From Janibacter sp. Soil728 (GTDB lineage Bacteria; Actinomycetota; Actinomycetes; Actinomycetales; Dermatophilaceae): DNA of 64,000 nucleotides. The notes under the pieces were generated by a model. That model was given only the letters and a program-made list of their open reading frames with translations, had not been told where the DNA came from and ran no database searches. Numbering within the stretch: the stretch's first letter is position 1; each line of letters starts with the position of its first letter. The stretch lies in the NCBI RefSeq assembly GCF_001428305.1, contig NZ_LMRZ01000004.1:748781-812780 (forward strand). Direction: 5' to 3'. A program made the position numbers and the translations under genes. Below are positions 25,350 through 34,063 of the stretch, piece after piece.

Positions 25350-26606
25350 CTACTCGCGCGTGGTGTGTCGCACCCAGCCGATGACCGCCCCGAGCAGCAG
25401 CACGAGTGCGGCGGCGACGACGGATGGCCAGGGCAGGAGCACGGCCACCACGAGGCACCCGATGAGGCCCAGGGCGGGGACGATGCGACGGCTCCACCGG
25501 TGGTCGAGGGTCCACGCGCTGGCGTGGACCAGCGCGAAGTGGACGAGGACGCAGGACGCCGCGAAGGCGATGGCCTGCCGCACGTCGACGAGCACCACCG
25601 TGACGATGGTCAGGGCAGCGACGACTGCGAGGGCGCGACGCGGCACCAGGCTCGACCCCACCCGCTCGGCCAGCCAGGTCGGGAGGTGCCGGTCGCGAGC
25701 CATCAAGGCGACGTCACCGGCCGCGCTGAGGACGAGGGCCAGCAGGACCCCGCCTGCTGCGAGCACCGCGGTGATCCGCAGGACGGGCCCGAACCAAGGC
25801 CACGCAGAGATCTCTGCAGCCTCCGCGAGCGGCGCCTGGCGGGCAGCGACCCATCCCGTGCCCAGGGTGTGGGTCAGGGCCATGGTCACCAGCAGGTGCA
25901 GGGCGATGACGATGCCGAGAGAGAGCGCGATCGCCCGCGGGAGGGTGTGTGCGGGGTCCTTGATCCGGTCGCGCAGGTTGATCAGACGCAGGTGGCCGGT
26001 GAAGGCGAAGATGACGAAGCCAGCGGCCGACACCACGCCGATCGGCCCGCCAGCCCCCTCAGGATCGCGGGGTGCGTCCGCCAGCACCGGGGGAGTGGTG
26101 AGCAGGATCGTGACGAAGACGATGATGATCAGCACGACGAGCAGGGCGATGAGCTGCTCGCCACGCGGGGAACGCTCGATGCCCTGCAGATGCAGGCCGA
26201 GCACGGCCACCACGGCGACGGCGGCGATGATCTTGGACCAGTCCGGCAGGACGTGCAGGCCCATGGTCTGGGCCAGCGCGGCGCAGGCCGCGATCGATCC
26301 CATGACATGGGCCCAGCCAGCCAGATGGCCCCAGGGCACGCCCAGCCGATCGCGTACCCGGGCATGCGCCCCGAGCTGGGAGCGGCCGGTGGCCACCAAC
26401 CGGATCGACGAGGTGGCGTTGGCGACGGCAATGGCACCGCCGAGGAGGACGGCCCAGATGAGGTGGTCACCGGCCGAGGCGGCAGCCGGTGCGAGCACGA
26501 TGAAGAGGCCGGCGCCGATCGTCGCTGCCAGGCCGGTGCCCACGGCGTCGGGCAACGTCAGTCGACGGTCCTTTCCGTCGGCACGCTGCTCGGACGCTGT
26601 CGCCAT
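25350..26606 (-). CDS. APC-superfamily amino acid/polyamine permease
   Basis: The 418-residue protein has about 11-12 hydrophobic helices. It opens with LPDAVGTGLAATIGAGLFIVLAPAAASAG, the APC first-helix GA(G)LF motif. A conserved cytosolic loop NLRDRIKDPAHTLPRAI lies near 215. The specific substrate cannot be assigned. The ATG at 26606 was chosen because the APC N-terminus begins about 16 residues later; the open frame upstream lacks transmembrane character. It is downstream of ppgK on the same strand. Confidence 0.85.
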   Translation of the reverse strand: MATASEQRADGKDRRLTLPDAVGTGLAATIGAGLFIVLAPAAASAGDHLIWAVLLGGAIAVANATSSIRLVATGRSQLGAHARVRDRLGVPWGHLAGWAHVMGSIAACAALAQTMGLHVLPDWSKIIAAVAVVAVLGLHLQGIERSPRGEQLIALLVVLIIIVFVTILLTTPPVLADAPRDPEGAGGPIGVVSAAGFVIFAFTGHLRLINLRDRIKDPAHTLPRAIALSLGIVIALHLLVTMALTHTLGTGWVAARQAPLAEAAEISAWPWFGPVLRITAVLAAGGVLLALVLSAAGDVALMARDRHLPTWLAERVGSSLVPRRALAVVAALTIVTVVLVDVRQAIAFAASCVLVHFALVHASAWTLDHRWSRRIVPALGLIGCLVVAVLLPWPSVVAAALVLLLGAVIGWVRHTTRE

Positions 26607-26659
26607 GGCAACACCCTGCCGTATCTGCCCGTCCCTCGCAGGGAGCGCGCCGTCCGCGG

Positions 26660-27415
26660 TCAGCTGCCCTTGGCCGCCAGACGTGCGGCTCCGATGATGC
26701 CTGCTTTGTTCTTCAGTCGGGCGGGGACGATCTCGGTGCGCAGGTCGAGCAGGGGAAGGAAGGTGTCGGCCTGCTTGCTGATCCCGCCACCGACGACGAA
26801 GAGATCCGGCCACAGCAGGTCCTCGACGCGGGTGTAGTAGGTCTGGAGGCGCTCGGCCCACTGCTCGATGGTCAGGTTCTCGCGCTTCCGGGCCGACTCG
26901 GCGGCCCGGCTCTCCGCCACCTGTCCGTCGATCTCGAGATGGCCGAGCTCGGTGTTGGGCACCAGGTGGCCGTCGATGATCAGCGCCGACCCGATGCCGG
27001 TGCCGAGGGTGGTGAGGACCACGACGCCGTCGTGGCCCTTGGCCGCTCCGTAGTGACGCTCCGCGACTCCTGCGGCGTCGGCGTCGTTGACCACGTGCAC
27101 CTCGCGCTGCAACCGGTCAGCGAAGAGCGCTGCGGCGTCCACACCGATCCAGGACCTGTCGATGTTGGCTGCGGTGCGCACCACCCCGTGCGTGACGACG
27201 GCGGGGAGGGTGATCCCGACCGGCACGTCCTTCGTGACCGAGAAGTGGTCGACGACCTGCTCGACCACGTCGCAGACCGCGTCGGGCGTGGACAGCTCAG
27301 GGGTCGCGATGCGCAACCGGTCCTCGGCGAGAGCCCCCTTGCCGAGGTCGACCGGCGCGCCCTTGATGCCGGACCCTCCGATGTCGATCCCGAGGGCATC
27401 GTGCTTCTTGCTCAT
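26660..27415 (-). CDS. ppgK: Polyphosphate glucokinase
   Basis: PpgK phosphorylates glucose using polyphosphate or ATP, an actinobacterial trait. The ROK-type phosphate motif is GIDIGGSGIKGA at 9-20, followed by VVNDADAAGVAE (catalytic Asp), TTLGTGIGSALI and ELGHLEIDG. The 251-residue length matches M. tuberculosis PpgK. I chose ATG 27415, with AGGTGA 5 bases upstream; a GTG 9 bases earlier is an alternative. It follows map by 12 bases on the same strand. Confidence 0.94.
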   Translation of the reverse strand: MSKKHDALGIDIGGSGIKGAPVDLGKGALAEDRLRIATPELSTPDAVCDVVEQVVDHFSVTKDVPVGITLPAVVTHGVVRTAANIDRSWIGVDAAALFADRLQREVHVVNDADAAGVAERHYGAAKGHDGVVVLTTLGTGIGSALIIDGHLVPNTELGHLEIDGQVAESRAAESARKRENLTIEQWAERLQTYYTRVEDLLWPDLFVVGGGISKQADTFLPLLDLRTEIVPARLKNKAGIIGAARLAAKGS

Positions 27416-27427
27416 CGTGGTCACCTG

Positions 27428-28291
27428 TCAGCTGAGGGTGAGGATCTCGTTGCCCTCATGGGTGATGAGGATCGTGTGTTCGAACTGGGCCGAGCGACGC
27501 AGGTCCTTGGTGACGACGGTCCAGCCGTCATCCCACAGGCCCCACTCCGGTGTGCCGAGGTTGAGCATCGGCTCGATGGTGAAGGTCATACCGGGCTCGA
27601 TGACGGTGTCGTACCCGGGGGCGGCGTCGTAGTGGGGGATGACGAGGCCGGAGTGGAAGCTCGTGCCGATGCCGTGACCGGTGTAGTCCCGCACGACGCC
27701 GTACCCGAAGCGCGCCGCGTACTTCTCGATCACCCGACCGATGATGTTGACCTGTCGGCCGGGCACGGCGGCCTTGATGCCCCGCATCATCGCCTCGTGC
27801 GTGCGCTCGACGAGCAGGCGCGACTCCTCGTCCGGCTCGCCGGCGAAGAAGGTCGCGTTGGTGTCGCCGTGCACCCCACCGACGAAGGCGGTGATGTCGA
27901 TGTTGACCAGGTCCCCGTCCTCGAGTTGCCGGCTGTCCGGGATGCCGTGGCAGACGACCTCGTTGACCGATGTGCACAGCGACTTGGGGAACCCCCGGTA
28001 GCCCAGTGTCGAGGGGTACGCCTCGTGATCGAGCAGGTACTCGTGACCGACACGGTCGATCTCGTCGGTGGTCACCCCGGGTGCGATGGCTGCCCCGGCC
28101 GCGGCGAGCGCGCCCGCGGCGATCCGGGAGGCATGGCGCATCCGCTCGATCGTCTCGGCGTCCTTGACCTCCGAGCCGACGAAGGGGGTGGGAGCCGGCT
28201 TGTCGACGTACTCGGGTCGAGCGATCCGACCGGGGACCTCACGTCTCGGCGAGACCACTGCGGGCGTCACGGTTGCGGCGGAGGCGAGCAT
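27428..28291 (-). CDS. map: Methionine aminopeptidase, type I
   Basis: Map removes N-terminal methionine from new proteins. The five metal ligands are seen in [19 protein letters not shown] (two Asp), [12 protein letters not shown] (His), FTIEPML (Glu) and [11 protein letters not shown] (Glu). The 287-residue form has an N-terminal ~40-residue extension with [18 protein letters not shown], as in M. tuberculosis MapB-type enzymes. ATG 28291 lies 7 bases after a minus-strand TAGACT (28299-28304) with no Shine-Dalgarno sequence, so the mRNA is probably leaderless. It leads a two-gene unit with ppgK. Confidence 0.95.
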   Translation of the reverse strand: MLASAATVTPAVVSPRREVPGRIARPEYVDKPAPTPFVGSEVKDAETIERMRHASRIAAGALAAAGAAIAPGVTTDEIDRVGHEYLLDHEAYPSTLGYRGFPKSLCTSVNEVVCHGIPDSRQLEDGDLVNIDITAFVGGVHGDTNATFFAGEPDEESRLLVERTHEAMMRGIKAAVPGRQVNIIGRVIEKYAARFGYGVVRDYTGHGIGTSFHSGLVIPHYDAAPGYDTVIEPGMTFTIEPMLNLGTPEWGLWDDGWTVVTKDLRRSAQFEHTILITHEGNEILTLS

Positions 28292-28298
28292 GCTGTGG

Positions 28299-28304
28299 AG
28301 TCTA
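28299..28304 (-). promoter_or_regulatory. -10 box of the map promoter
   Basis: Minus-strand TAGACT ends 7 bases before the map ATG. Confidence 0.5.
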
Positions 28305-28373
28305 GGCAACGCGGGCGCTACCGATGCGCCCCGGTCAGCGGACGAGGGTTCCGCGAGGAAGGACGGCACGACG

Positions 28374-28571
28374 ATGGCGTACTGGTTCAACATCGAGACC
28401 AACCAGGTCGAGAGCGACGACAACCGTTCGCAGAACGCGGACGTCATGGGTCCCTACGACACCGAGGCAGAGGCCGCCGGAGCGCTCGCCAGCGCTCGTG
28501 CCAAGACCGAGGCCTGGGACGAGCAGGACCGCAAGGACCAGGAGTGGGAGAGCGGCGACGCCGGGGCCTGA
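28374..28571 (+). CDS. Small conserved actinobacterial protein
   Basis: The 65-residue acidic protein reads [16 protein letters not shown], then [18 protein letters not shown] and [10 protein letters not shown]. Small proteins of this pattern (a GPYxTxEEAxxAL core resembling half of a SPOR-type fold) are common in actinobacteria next to map. The ATG at 28374 is preceded by GAGGAAGGACGGCACGACG, giving a good ribosome binding site. It is divergent from map and convergent with the methyltransferase gene. No function is known to me. Confidence 0.75.
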   Translation: MAYWFNIETNQVESDDNRSQNADVMGPYDTEAEAAGALASARAKTEAWDEQDRKDQEWESGDAGA

Positions 28572-28577
28572 GCCGGC

Positions 28578-29204
28578 TCAGCGGGGCCGGTGCAGCGTGA
28601 GCGCCCAGCTCCCGTCGCCCGGCCAGCGCGCCCCGTCCCACGAGGAGTGACGGGTCACGAGGGACAGGCGGGCGGCGAAGGCCGCCCGCTCGAAGTCCTC
28701 CGGGCTCACGGCGGCCGCGCCCTGCGGCTGGTGCCCGGGCAGGGCCCAGCCGCACACGAGGAGCCCGTCGGCGCTCAGGTGTGCCCGCATGCGACGCAGG
28801 ACGTGCACGAGGGTGCCGTCGGCGAGGAAGGGCACGACATTGCCCGCCAGGGCCACGATGTCGAAGGTCTGCGCGGTGAGCGAGAGCGTGGCCAGGTCGG
28901 CGTGCACGAAGCGGGTGACGTCATCGCGTTCCCTGGCGACATCGATCATCGCGGCGTCCGCGTCCACACCGACGACGTCATGACCCAGCCGCGTGAGGGT
29001 CGTGGCCACCCGGCCGGTGCCGCACCCCGCATCGAGGATCCGCGCGGGCGCCTCCCGCAGTCCGTGCAGGAAACGGGCCTCTCCGTCCAGGTCAGTGCCC
29101 TGGCGGGCGAGCTCGTCGAACCGACGCTGGTAGGCGTGGGCGGCATCGATGCCGCCGGACACCTCTGACCACCGGGTGCGGATCTGCGGTAGGTCGTCGG
29201 GCAC
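28578..29204 (-). CDS. Class I SAM-dependent methyltransferase
   Basis: The 208-residue protein has SAM-binding motif I ILDAGCGTGRVA near 55-66, the acidic end of beta-2 in DVVGVDADAAMIDVA, and motif II-like TFDIVALAGNVVPFL. The substrate is unknown. The GTG start at 29204 lies 5 bases after the panB stop, so it is probably co-transcribed with panB. No ribosome binding site is obvious. Confidence 0.82.
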   Translation of the reverse strand: MPDDLPQIRTRWSEVSGGIDAAHAYQRRFDELARQGTDLDGEARFLHGLREAPARILDAGCGTGRVATTLTRLGHDVVGVDADAAMIDVARERDDVTRFVHADLATLSLTAQTFDIVALAGNVVPFLADGTLVHVLRRMRAHLSADGLLVCGWALPGHQPQGAAAVSPEDFERAAFAARLSLVTRHSSWDGARWPGDGSWALTLHRPR

Positions 29205-29209
29205 CGTCG

Positions 29210-30112
29210 TCAGCTCTCGAAGGAGTGCTCGGCAGCGGGGAAGCTGCCCGAGGCCACATCAGCGGCGTACGCACGAGCCGCGTCACCCAGGACAGTGCTC
29301 AGGTCCGCGTACTGCTTGACGAAGCGGGGTGCCTTGCCGGTGCGCAGACCGGCCATGTCCTGCCAGACCAGGACCTGCGCGTCGCAGTCCGACCCGGCAC
29401 CGATGCCGACCGTGGGGATGCGCAGCTCGCGGGTCACGGCCGCGGCCGCGGGGGCGGGGACCATCTCCATGACGACGGCGAAGGCCCCTGCCTCCTGGAC
29501 GGCGCGAGCGTCCTCGAGGAGCTTGCTCTGGGCCTCGCCGCGTCCCTGGACGCGGTATCCGCCGAGGGTGTGCTCGCTCTGGGGGGTGAAGCCGATGTGT
29601 GCCATGACGGGGATGCCGCCCTGGGTCAGACGCTGGATGGCCGGTGCCATCTCGACCCCGCCCTCGAGCTTGACCGCGTGGGCCAGCCCCTCCTTCATCA
29701 GGCGAGCCCCGGAGAGATAGGCCTGCTCGGGAGAGGCCTGGTAGGTGCCGAAGGGGAGGTCCGCCACGACGAGCGCGCTGGCAGCGGCCCCGGCCACCGC
29801 ACGCGTCAGCGGGATCATCTCCTCGAGCGTGACCGGCACCGTCGTCTCGTGGCCGTAGACGTTGTTGCCGGCCGAGTCTCCGACGAGGAGGACGGGGATG
29901 CCGGCACCGTCGAAGACCTGGGCGGCGTACATGTCGTACGCGGTGAGCATCGCCCACCGCTCGCCGCGCTCCTTCATCGCCTGCAGGTGGTGGATCCGTA
30001 CCCGCTTGGGCGGCGCCGACGTCGGCGCCGCTCCGCTGCCGTACGGCGCGGTGTTCTCAGGTGCGGGGCCCTCAGCGGGGATGGGGGCGGTGGGCGTCGA
30101 GGGCGTGCTCAT
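29210..30112 (-). CDS. panB: 3-methyl-2-oxobutanoate hydroxymethyltransferase
   Basis: PanB transfers a hydroxymethyl group from methylene-THF to ketoisovalerate, the first step of pantothenate synthesis. The 300-residue protein has a Pro/Ala-rich ~35-residue N-terminal extension, then the TIM barrel: [32 protein letters not shown] (Mg site), KLEGG near 150, [10 protein letters not shown] and [18 protein letters not shown]. The ATG at 30112 lies 6 bases after a minus-strand TAGGCT (30119-30124), suggesting a leaderless mRNA. panC/panD are not adjacent. Confidence 0.95.
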   Translation of the reverse strand: MSTPSTPTAPIPAEGPAPENTAPYGSGAAPTSAPPKRVRIHHLQAMKERGERWAMLTAYDMYAAQVFDGAGIPVLLVGDSAGNNVYGHETTVPVTLEEMIPLTRAVAGAAASALVVADLPFGTYQASPEQAYLSGARLMKEGLAHAVKLEGGVEMAPAIQRLTQGGIPVMAHIGFTPQSEHTLGGYRVQGRGEAQSKLLEDARAVQEAGAFAVVMEMVPAPAAAAVTRELRIPTVGIGAGSDCDAQVLVWQDMAGLRTGKAPRFVKQYADLSTVLGDAARAYAADVASGSFPAAEHSFES

Positions 30113-30118
30113 GGACCC

Positions 30119-30124
30119 AGCCTA
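30119..30124 (-). promoter_or_regulatory. -10 box of the panB promoter
   Basis: Minus-strand TAGGCT ends 6 bases before the panB ATG. The rest of the 189-base gap to the protease gene (30302) shows an AT-richer stretch around 30195-30250 that should contain the protease promoter, but I cannot place it with confidence. Confidence 0.45.
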
Positions 30125-30301
30125 TGGCGACGCGCACATCGGGGGCTCTGGGGTAGGGGATAGAGGGAAAACCCGGACGGTGCCACCCAGAAGAGTAAGG
30201 ATTGCTTCAGGAAATTTCGTCAGGCCTCCCGAGAGCCGTCAAATCTTGGTTGAGTGCGCTCACCCCCTGTGGCGAGAGCCACACCATCAATTGGAGGATC
30301 T

Positions 30302-32617
30302 GTGAAGAGACGCCACACCTATGTCGTGTCCGGTCTCGCCGCGTCCGCCCTCGTTCTCACTCTGGCGCCGTTGTCGGCGACCGCTGGGACGACGGCCGTG
30401 GCCCCCGATGACTCGGCCGCCTCGACGGCCCGGCACGACGACCTGCCCAACCCCCTGGGTGATGCCCAGCGCGAGCTGCGCAAGGACGCCGTCGACCAGC
30501 TGATGCGGGGCGAGGCCAAGCTCGTGACCAAGAACGGCAAGCAGGTCATCGAGATCAAGAGCGAGGACCCTGCCGAGCGTCACGCCAAGGGCAAGGCCAA
30601 GAAGCCGCCGCGCACCAAGTACGTCCAGTACGACGTCAACCGCGAGGCATCGATCTTCACGATCCTCACCGACTTCGGCGACCAGACGCTGCCCGCCACG
30701 GGCGGTGAGGCCGGACCGGCCCACAACGAGATCCCCGAGCCGGATCGCGCGCAGAACAACTCGACCATCTGGAACTCCGACTTCAGCCGTGAGCACTACG
30801 AAGAGCTGATGTTCGCCGAGGGCCAGGAGTCCTTCAAGGACTTCTACCTCAAGCAGTCCAACGGTCGCTTCCTCACCAAGGGTGACGTCAGCGACTGGGT
30901 CACGGTGCCCTACAACGAGGCTCGTTACGGCCACAACCCGGTCAAGGGTGATGGGACCAGCGAGGCCGACGGCTACTGGAACTACATCAAGGACACGGCC
31001 GCCGCCTGGTACGAGGACCAGAAGGCCCAGGGCAAGAGCGACGCCGAGATCAAGCAGTACCTGGCGCAGTTCGACGTGTGGGACCGCTACGACTTCGACG
31101 GTGACGGCAACTTCGACGAGTCCGACGGCTACATCGACCACTTCCAGGCGATCCACGCTGGTGAGGGCGAGGAGGCCGGCGGCGGCGCCGAGGGCGAGGA
31201 CGCCATCTGGAGCCACCGCTGGTACGCCTTCTCCAACAACATGGGCAAGGCCGGGCCGGAGCAGAACAAGCTCGGCGGTGTGCCGCTGGGTGACTCCGGC
31301 ATGTGGATCGGTGACTACACCACCGAGCCCGAGAACGGTGGTCTGGGTGTCTTCACCCACGAGTTCGGCCACGACCTCGGTCTGCCGGACCTCTACGACA
31401 CCGCTGGTGGCGACAACGGCACCGGCTTCTGGACCCTGATGTCCGGCGGCTCCTGGCTCAACGACGGGACCGACGACATCGGCTCCAGCCCGGGCTACAT
31501 GGGTGCTTGGGAGAAGCTGCAGCTGGGCTGGCTGGACGTGCAGACCGTCAAGCAGGGCGAGACGACCAATGTCGACCTCGGCCCGGCCGACCGCGATGAC
31601 GCCAAGAAGCCGCAGGCCGCCGCCGTCATGCTCCCCCCGGAGACGGTGACGACCGACTACAACACGCCCCACTCGGGCAGCTACGAGTGGTGGTCCGGCT
31701 CGGCCGACAACCTCAACAACACGCTCACCCGTGAGATCGACCTCACCAGTGCCACCTCGGCATCGGTGTCGGCTCAGCTGGCGACGGACACCGAGGAGGG
31801 CTACGACTTCCTGTACACGGAGGTCAGCACCGACGGTGGCTCGACCTGGACCGAGCTTGCGGCAGCCGACGGCGGCGACCTCTCCTGGAACCAGGTGACC
31901 CACGACCTGAGCGCGTACGCCGGCAAGACGGTCCAGTTCCGCTGGCGCTACCAGTCGGACGGCGGGGTCTCCGAGCCCGGCGTCTTCGTCGACGACGTCA
32001 ACATCACCGTCGACGGGACCACGGTCCTCGCCGACGACGTCGAGTCCGGTGACAACGGGTGGACGGCTGACGGGTTCACCCGCATGACCGGTTCGACCTC
32101 GGTCGACGTGCAGAGCTACTACCTCGCCGAGAACCGTGTCTACTCGGGGTACGACAAGAACCTCAAGACCGGTCCGTACAACTTCGGCTTCCCGGACCGT
32201 CCGGACTGGGTGGAGCGCTTCCCGTACCAGGACGGCCTGCTCGTCTGGTACGTCAACAACGGCTACGCCGACAACAACACGAGCGCGCACCCCGGCTACG
32301 GCATGGTGCTGCCCGTGGACGCTCGTCCGGCACCGGTGAAGTTCTCCAACGGCAAGCTGCTCGGCAACCGCCGTCAGCCGTTCGACGCCACCTTCGGCAA
32401 GCAGCGCACCGACACGGTGACCTTCCACAACGCCGGGATCCCGCAGACGGTGCCGTCGAGCAAGGGCATCACGACCTTCGACGACTCCGACCCGGACCGT
32501 TACTGGTCCGCCGAGAACCCGTGGAGCTCGACCAAGGTGGCCGGTTCCGGCACCTCGATCAAGGTCCTCGACGAGAAGAAGGACGGCATGAAGCTGCGCG
32601 TCCAGGCGGCACGCTGA
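30302..32617 (+). CDS. Secreted immune inhibitor A-type (M6) metalloprotease
   Basis: The 771-residue preproprotein has a signal peptide (MKRRHTYVVSGLAASALVLTL, cleavage near 28). A pro-region to about 110 follows, then the M6 catalytic domain. The zinc site is HEFGH (H353, E354, H357), followed by LGLPDLYDT with a third ligand Asp, and by WTLMSGGSW, the Met-turn. A Ca-binding DFDGDGNFDESDGY loop lies near 260-273. The C-terminal part contains beta-sandwich segments (FRWRYQSDGG, PGVFVDDVNI) typical of InhA. It probably degrades extracellular proteins. The start is GTG 30302, 4 bases after GGAGG. In mycobacteria this slot between panB and glnA2 holds the unrelated secreted proteases Rv2224c/Rv2223c. 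Confidence 0.94.
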   Translation: MKRRHTYVVSGLAASALVLTLAPLSATAGTTAVAPDDSAASTARHDDLPNPLGDAQRELRKDAVDQLMRGEAKLVTKNGKQVIEIKSEDPAERHAKGKAKKPPRTKYVQYDVNREASIFTILTDFGDQTLPATGGEAGPAHNEIPEPDRAQNNSTIWNSDFSREHYEELMFAEGQESFKDFYLKQSNGRFLTKGDVSDWVTVPYNEARYGHNPVKGDGTSEADGYWNYIKDTAAAWYEDQKAQGKSDAEIKQYLAQFDVWDRYDFDGDGNFDESDGYIDHFQAIHAGEGEEAGGGAEGEDAIWSHRWYAFSNNMGKAGPEQNKLGGVPLGDSGMWIGDYTTEPENGGLGVFTHEFGHDLGLPDLYDTAGGDNGTGFWTLMSGGSWLNDGTDDIGSSPGYMGAWEKLQLGWLDVQTVKQGETTNVDLGPADRDDAKKPQAAAVMLPPETVTTDYNTPHSGSYEWWSGSADNLNNTLTREIDLTSATSASVSAQLATDTEEGYDFLYTEVSTDGGSTWTELAAADGGDLSWNQVTHDLSAYAGKTVQFRWRYQSDGGVSEPGVFVDDVNITVDGTTVLADDVESGDNGWTADGFTRMTGSTSVDVQSYYLAENRVYSGYDKNLKTGPYNFGFPDRPDWVERFPYQDGLLVWYVNNGYADNNTSAHPGYGMVLPVDARPAPVKFSNGKLLGNRRQPFDATFGKQRTDTVTFHNAGIPQTVPSSKGITTFDDSDPDRYWSAENPWSSTKVAGSGTSIKVLDEKKDGMKLRVQAAR

Positions 32618-32646
32618 TCGCGTCCACCTGCTGAGCACGGCGACAT

Positions 32647-32681
32647 CGGGCCCGCCTCGTCCATCGGACGGGGCGGGCCCG
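32647..32681 (+). terminator. Terminator after the M6 protease gene
   Basis: A 16-bp stem (32647-32662 with 32666-32681, one T-G wobble, CGGGCCCGCC core) has a 3-base loop. It lies 30 bases after the protease stop and is followed by CTCATCTT. Confidence 0.85.
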
Positions 32682-32718
32682 CTCATCTTCGCGGCCCGCC
32701 TAGGGCAGGATGGTCGAC

Positions 32719-34056
32719 ATGGATCGTCAGCAGGAGTTCGTCCTCCGCACCATCGAGGAGCGGGACATCCGGTTCGTCCGGTTGTGGTTCACCGATGTCC
32801 TCGGGACCTTGAAGTCGGTGGCCATCGCCCCGGCCGAGCTCGAGGGCGCCTTCACCGAGGGCATCGGCTTCGACGGCTCCGCGATCGAGGGCTTCACCCG
32901 GGTCTACGAGGCGGACATGCTCGCCCGGCCTGACCCCTCGACCTTCCAGGTGCTGCCCTGGCGCGGTGAGCACCCCGGCACCGCGCGGATGTTCTGCGAC
33001 ATCCAGCTCCCCGACGGCAGCCCGGCCCTCGCCGATGCCCGATACGTCCTGCGGCGGGCGCTCGACAAGGCCGCCGACATGGGCTTCAGCTTCTACACCC
33101 ACCCCGAGATCGAGTTCTTCCTGCTGAAGCAGGGCACTCCGCCCGGTGAACGCCCGGTCCCGGTCGACGACGGGGGCTACTTCGACCACGTGCCGAAGGG
33201 GGAGACCCACGACTTCCGTCGGGCCGCCATCACGATGCTCGAGTCCGTGGGCATCTCCGTGGAGTTCAGTCACCACGAGGGTGCGCCGGGGCAGAACGAG
33301 ATCGACCTGCGCTACGCCGACGCGCTCTCGACCGCGGACAACATCATGACCTTCCGGACGGTCATCAAGGAGGTGGCCCTCGAGCAGGGGGTCTACGCCA
33401 CCTTCATGCCCAAGGTCTTCGCCGAGTACCCGGGCAGCGGCATGCACACCCACATGTCGCTCTTCGAGGGCGACACCAATGCCTTCCACGAGCCGGGCGC
33501 GCCCTACCAGCTGAGCAAGGTCGGCCGGCAGTTCATCGCAGGCCTGCTCCACCACGGACGCGAGTACGCCGCCGTGACCAATCAGTGGGTCAACAGCTAC
33601 AAGCGGCTCTGGGGCGGAGGAGAGGCTCCGGCTCACCTCACGTGGGGGCACAACAACCGCTCCGCGATGGTCCGGGTCCCCATGTACAAGCCCAACAAGG
33701 GCAACTCGAGCCGCGTCGAGCTGCGCAGCCTCGACGCCTCCTGCAACCCCTACCTCGCCTTCGCGGTCATGCTCACCGCAGGGCTGAAGGGGATCGAGGA
33801 GGGCTACGAGCTGCCCCCCGAGACCGAGGACGACGTGTGGGGCCTGACGGATCGCGAGCGACGCGCCATGGGGATCAAGCCGCTGCCCTCGAGCCTCGCC
33901 GAGGCCATCGAGGCGATGGAGGAGAGCGAGCTGGTCGCCGAGACGCTCGGCGAGCACGTCTTCGACTTCTTCCTGCGCAACAAGCGCCAGGAGTGGGCGG
34001 ACTACCGCAACCAGGTCACCCCCTTCGAGCTGGAACGCCTGCTGCCCCGCCTGTGA
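32719..34056 (+). CDS. glnA2: Glutamine synthetase GlnA2-type (GSI-alpha-like)
   Basis: The 445-residue protein has the glutamine synthetase fold: GIGFDGSAIEGF near 48-59, the EIEFF metal motif, PGQNEIDLRYADAL (Glu ligands), PGSGMHTHMSL and VNSYKRLWGGGEAP. It matches M. tuberculosis GlnA2 (Rv2222c) closely and, as there, is followed by glnE. The adenylylation-loop tyrosine of classic GSI-beta is not evident around 375-390. GlnA2 types can be weakly active or act on other amines, so true glutamine synthesis is not assured. I chose ATG 32719 with AGGA 8 bases upstream; ATG 32710 is an alternative. Confidence 0.93.
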   Translation: MDRQQEFVLRTIEERDIRFVRLWFTDVLGTLKSVAIAPAELEGAFTEGIGFDGSAIEGFTRVYEADMLARPDPSTFQVLPWRGEHPGTARMFCDIQLPDGSPALADARYVLRRALDKAADMGFSFYTHPEIEFFLLKQGTPPGERPVPVDDGGYFDHVPKGETHDFRRAAITMLESVGISVEFSHHEGAPGQNEIDLRYADALSTADNIMTFRTVIKEVALEQGVYATFMPKVFAEYPGSGMHTHMSLFEGDTNAFHEPGAPYQLSKVGRQFIAGLLHHGREYAAVTNQWVNSYKRLWGGGEAPAHLTWGHNNRSAMVRVPMYKPNKGNSSRVELRSLDASCNPYLAFAVMLTAGLKGIEEGYELPPETEDDVWGLTDRERRAMGIKPLPSSLAEAIEAMEESELVAETLGEHVFDFFLRNKRQEWADYRNQVTPFELERLLPRL

Positions 34057-34063
34057 GGACCTC

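Noticed and set aside
30287..32686. Minus-strand open frame of about 800 codons opposite the M6 protease
   Set aside because: Antisense shadow; the true gene has a signal peptide and HEFGH zinc motif on the plus strand.
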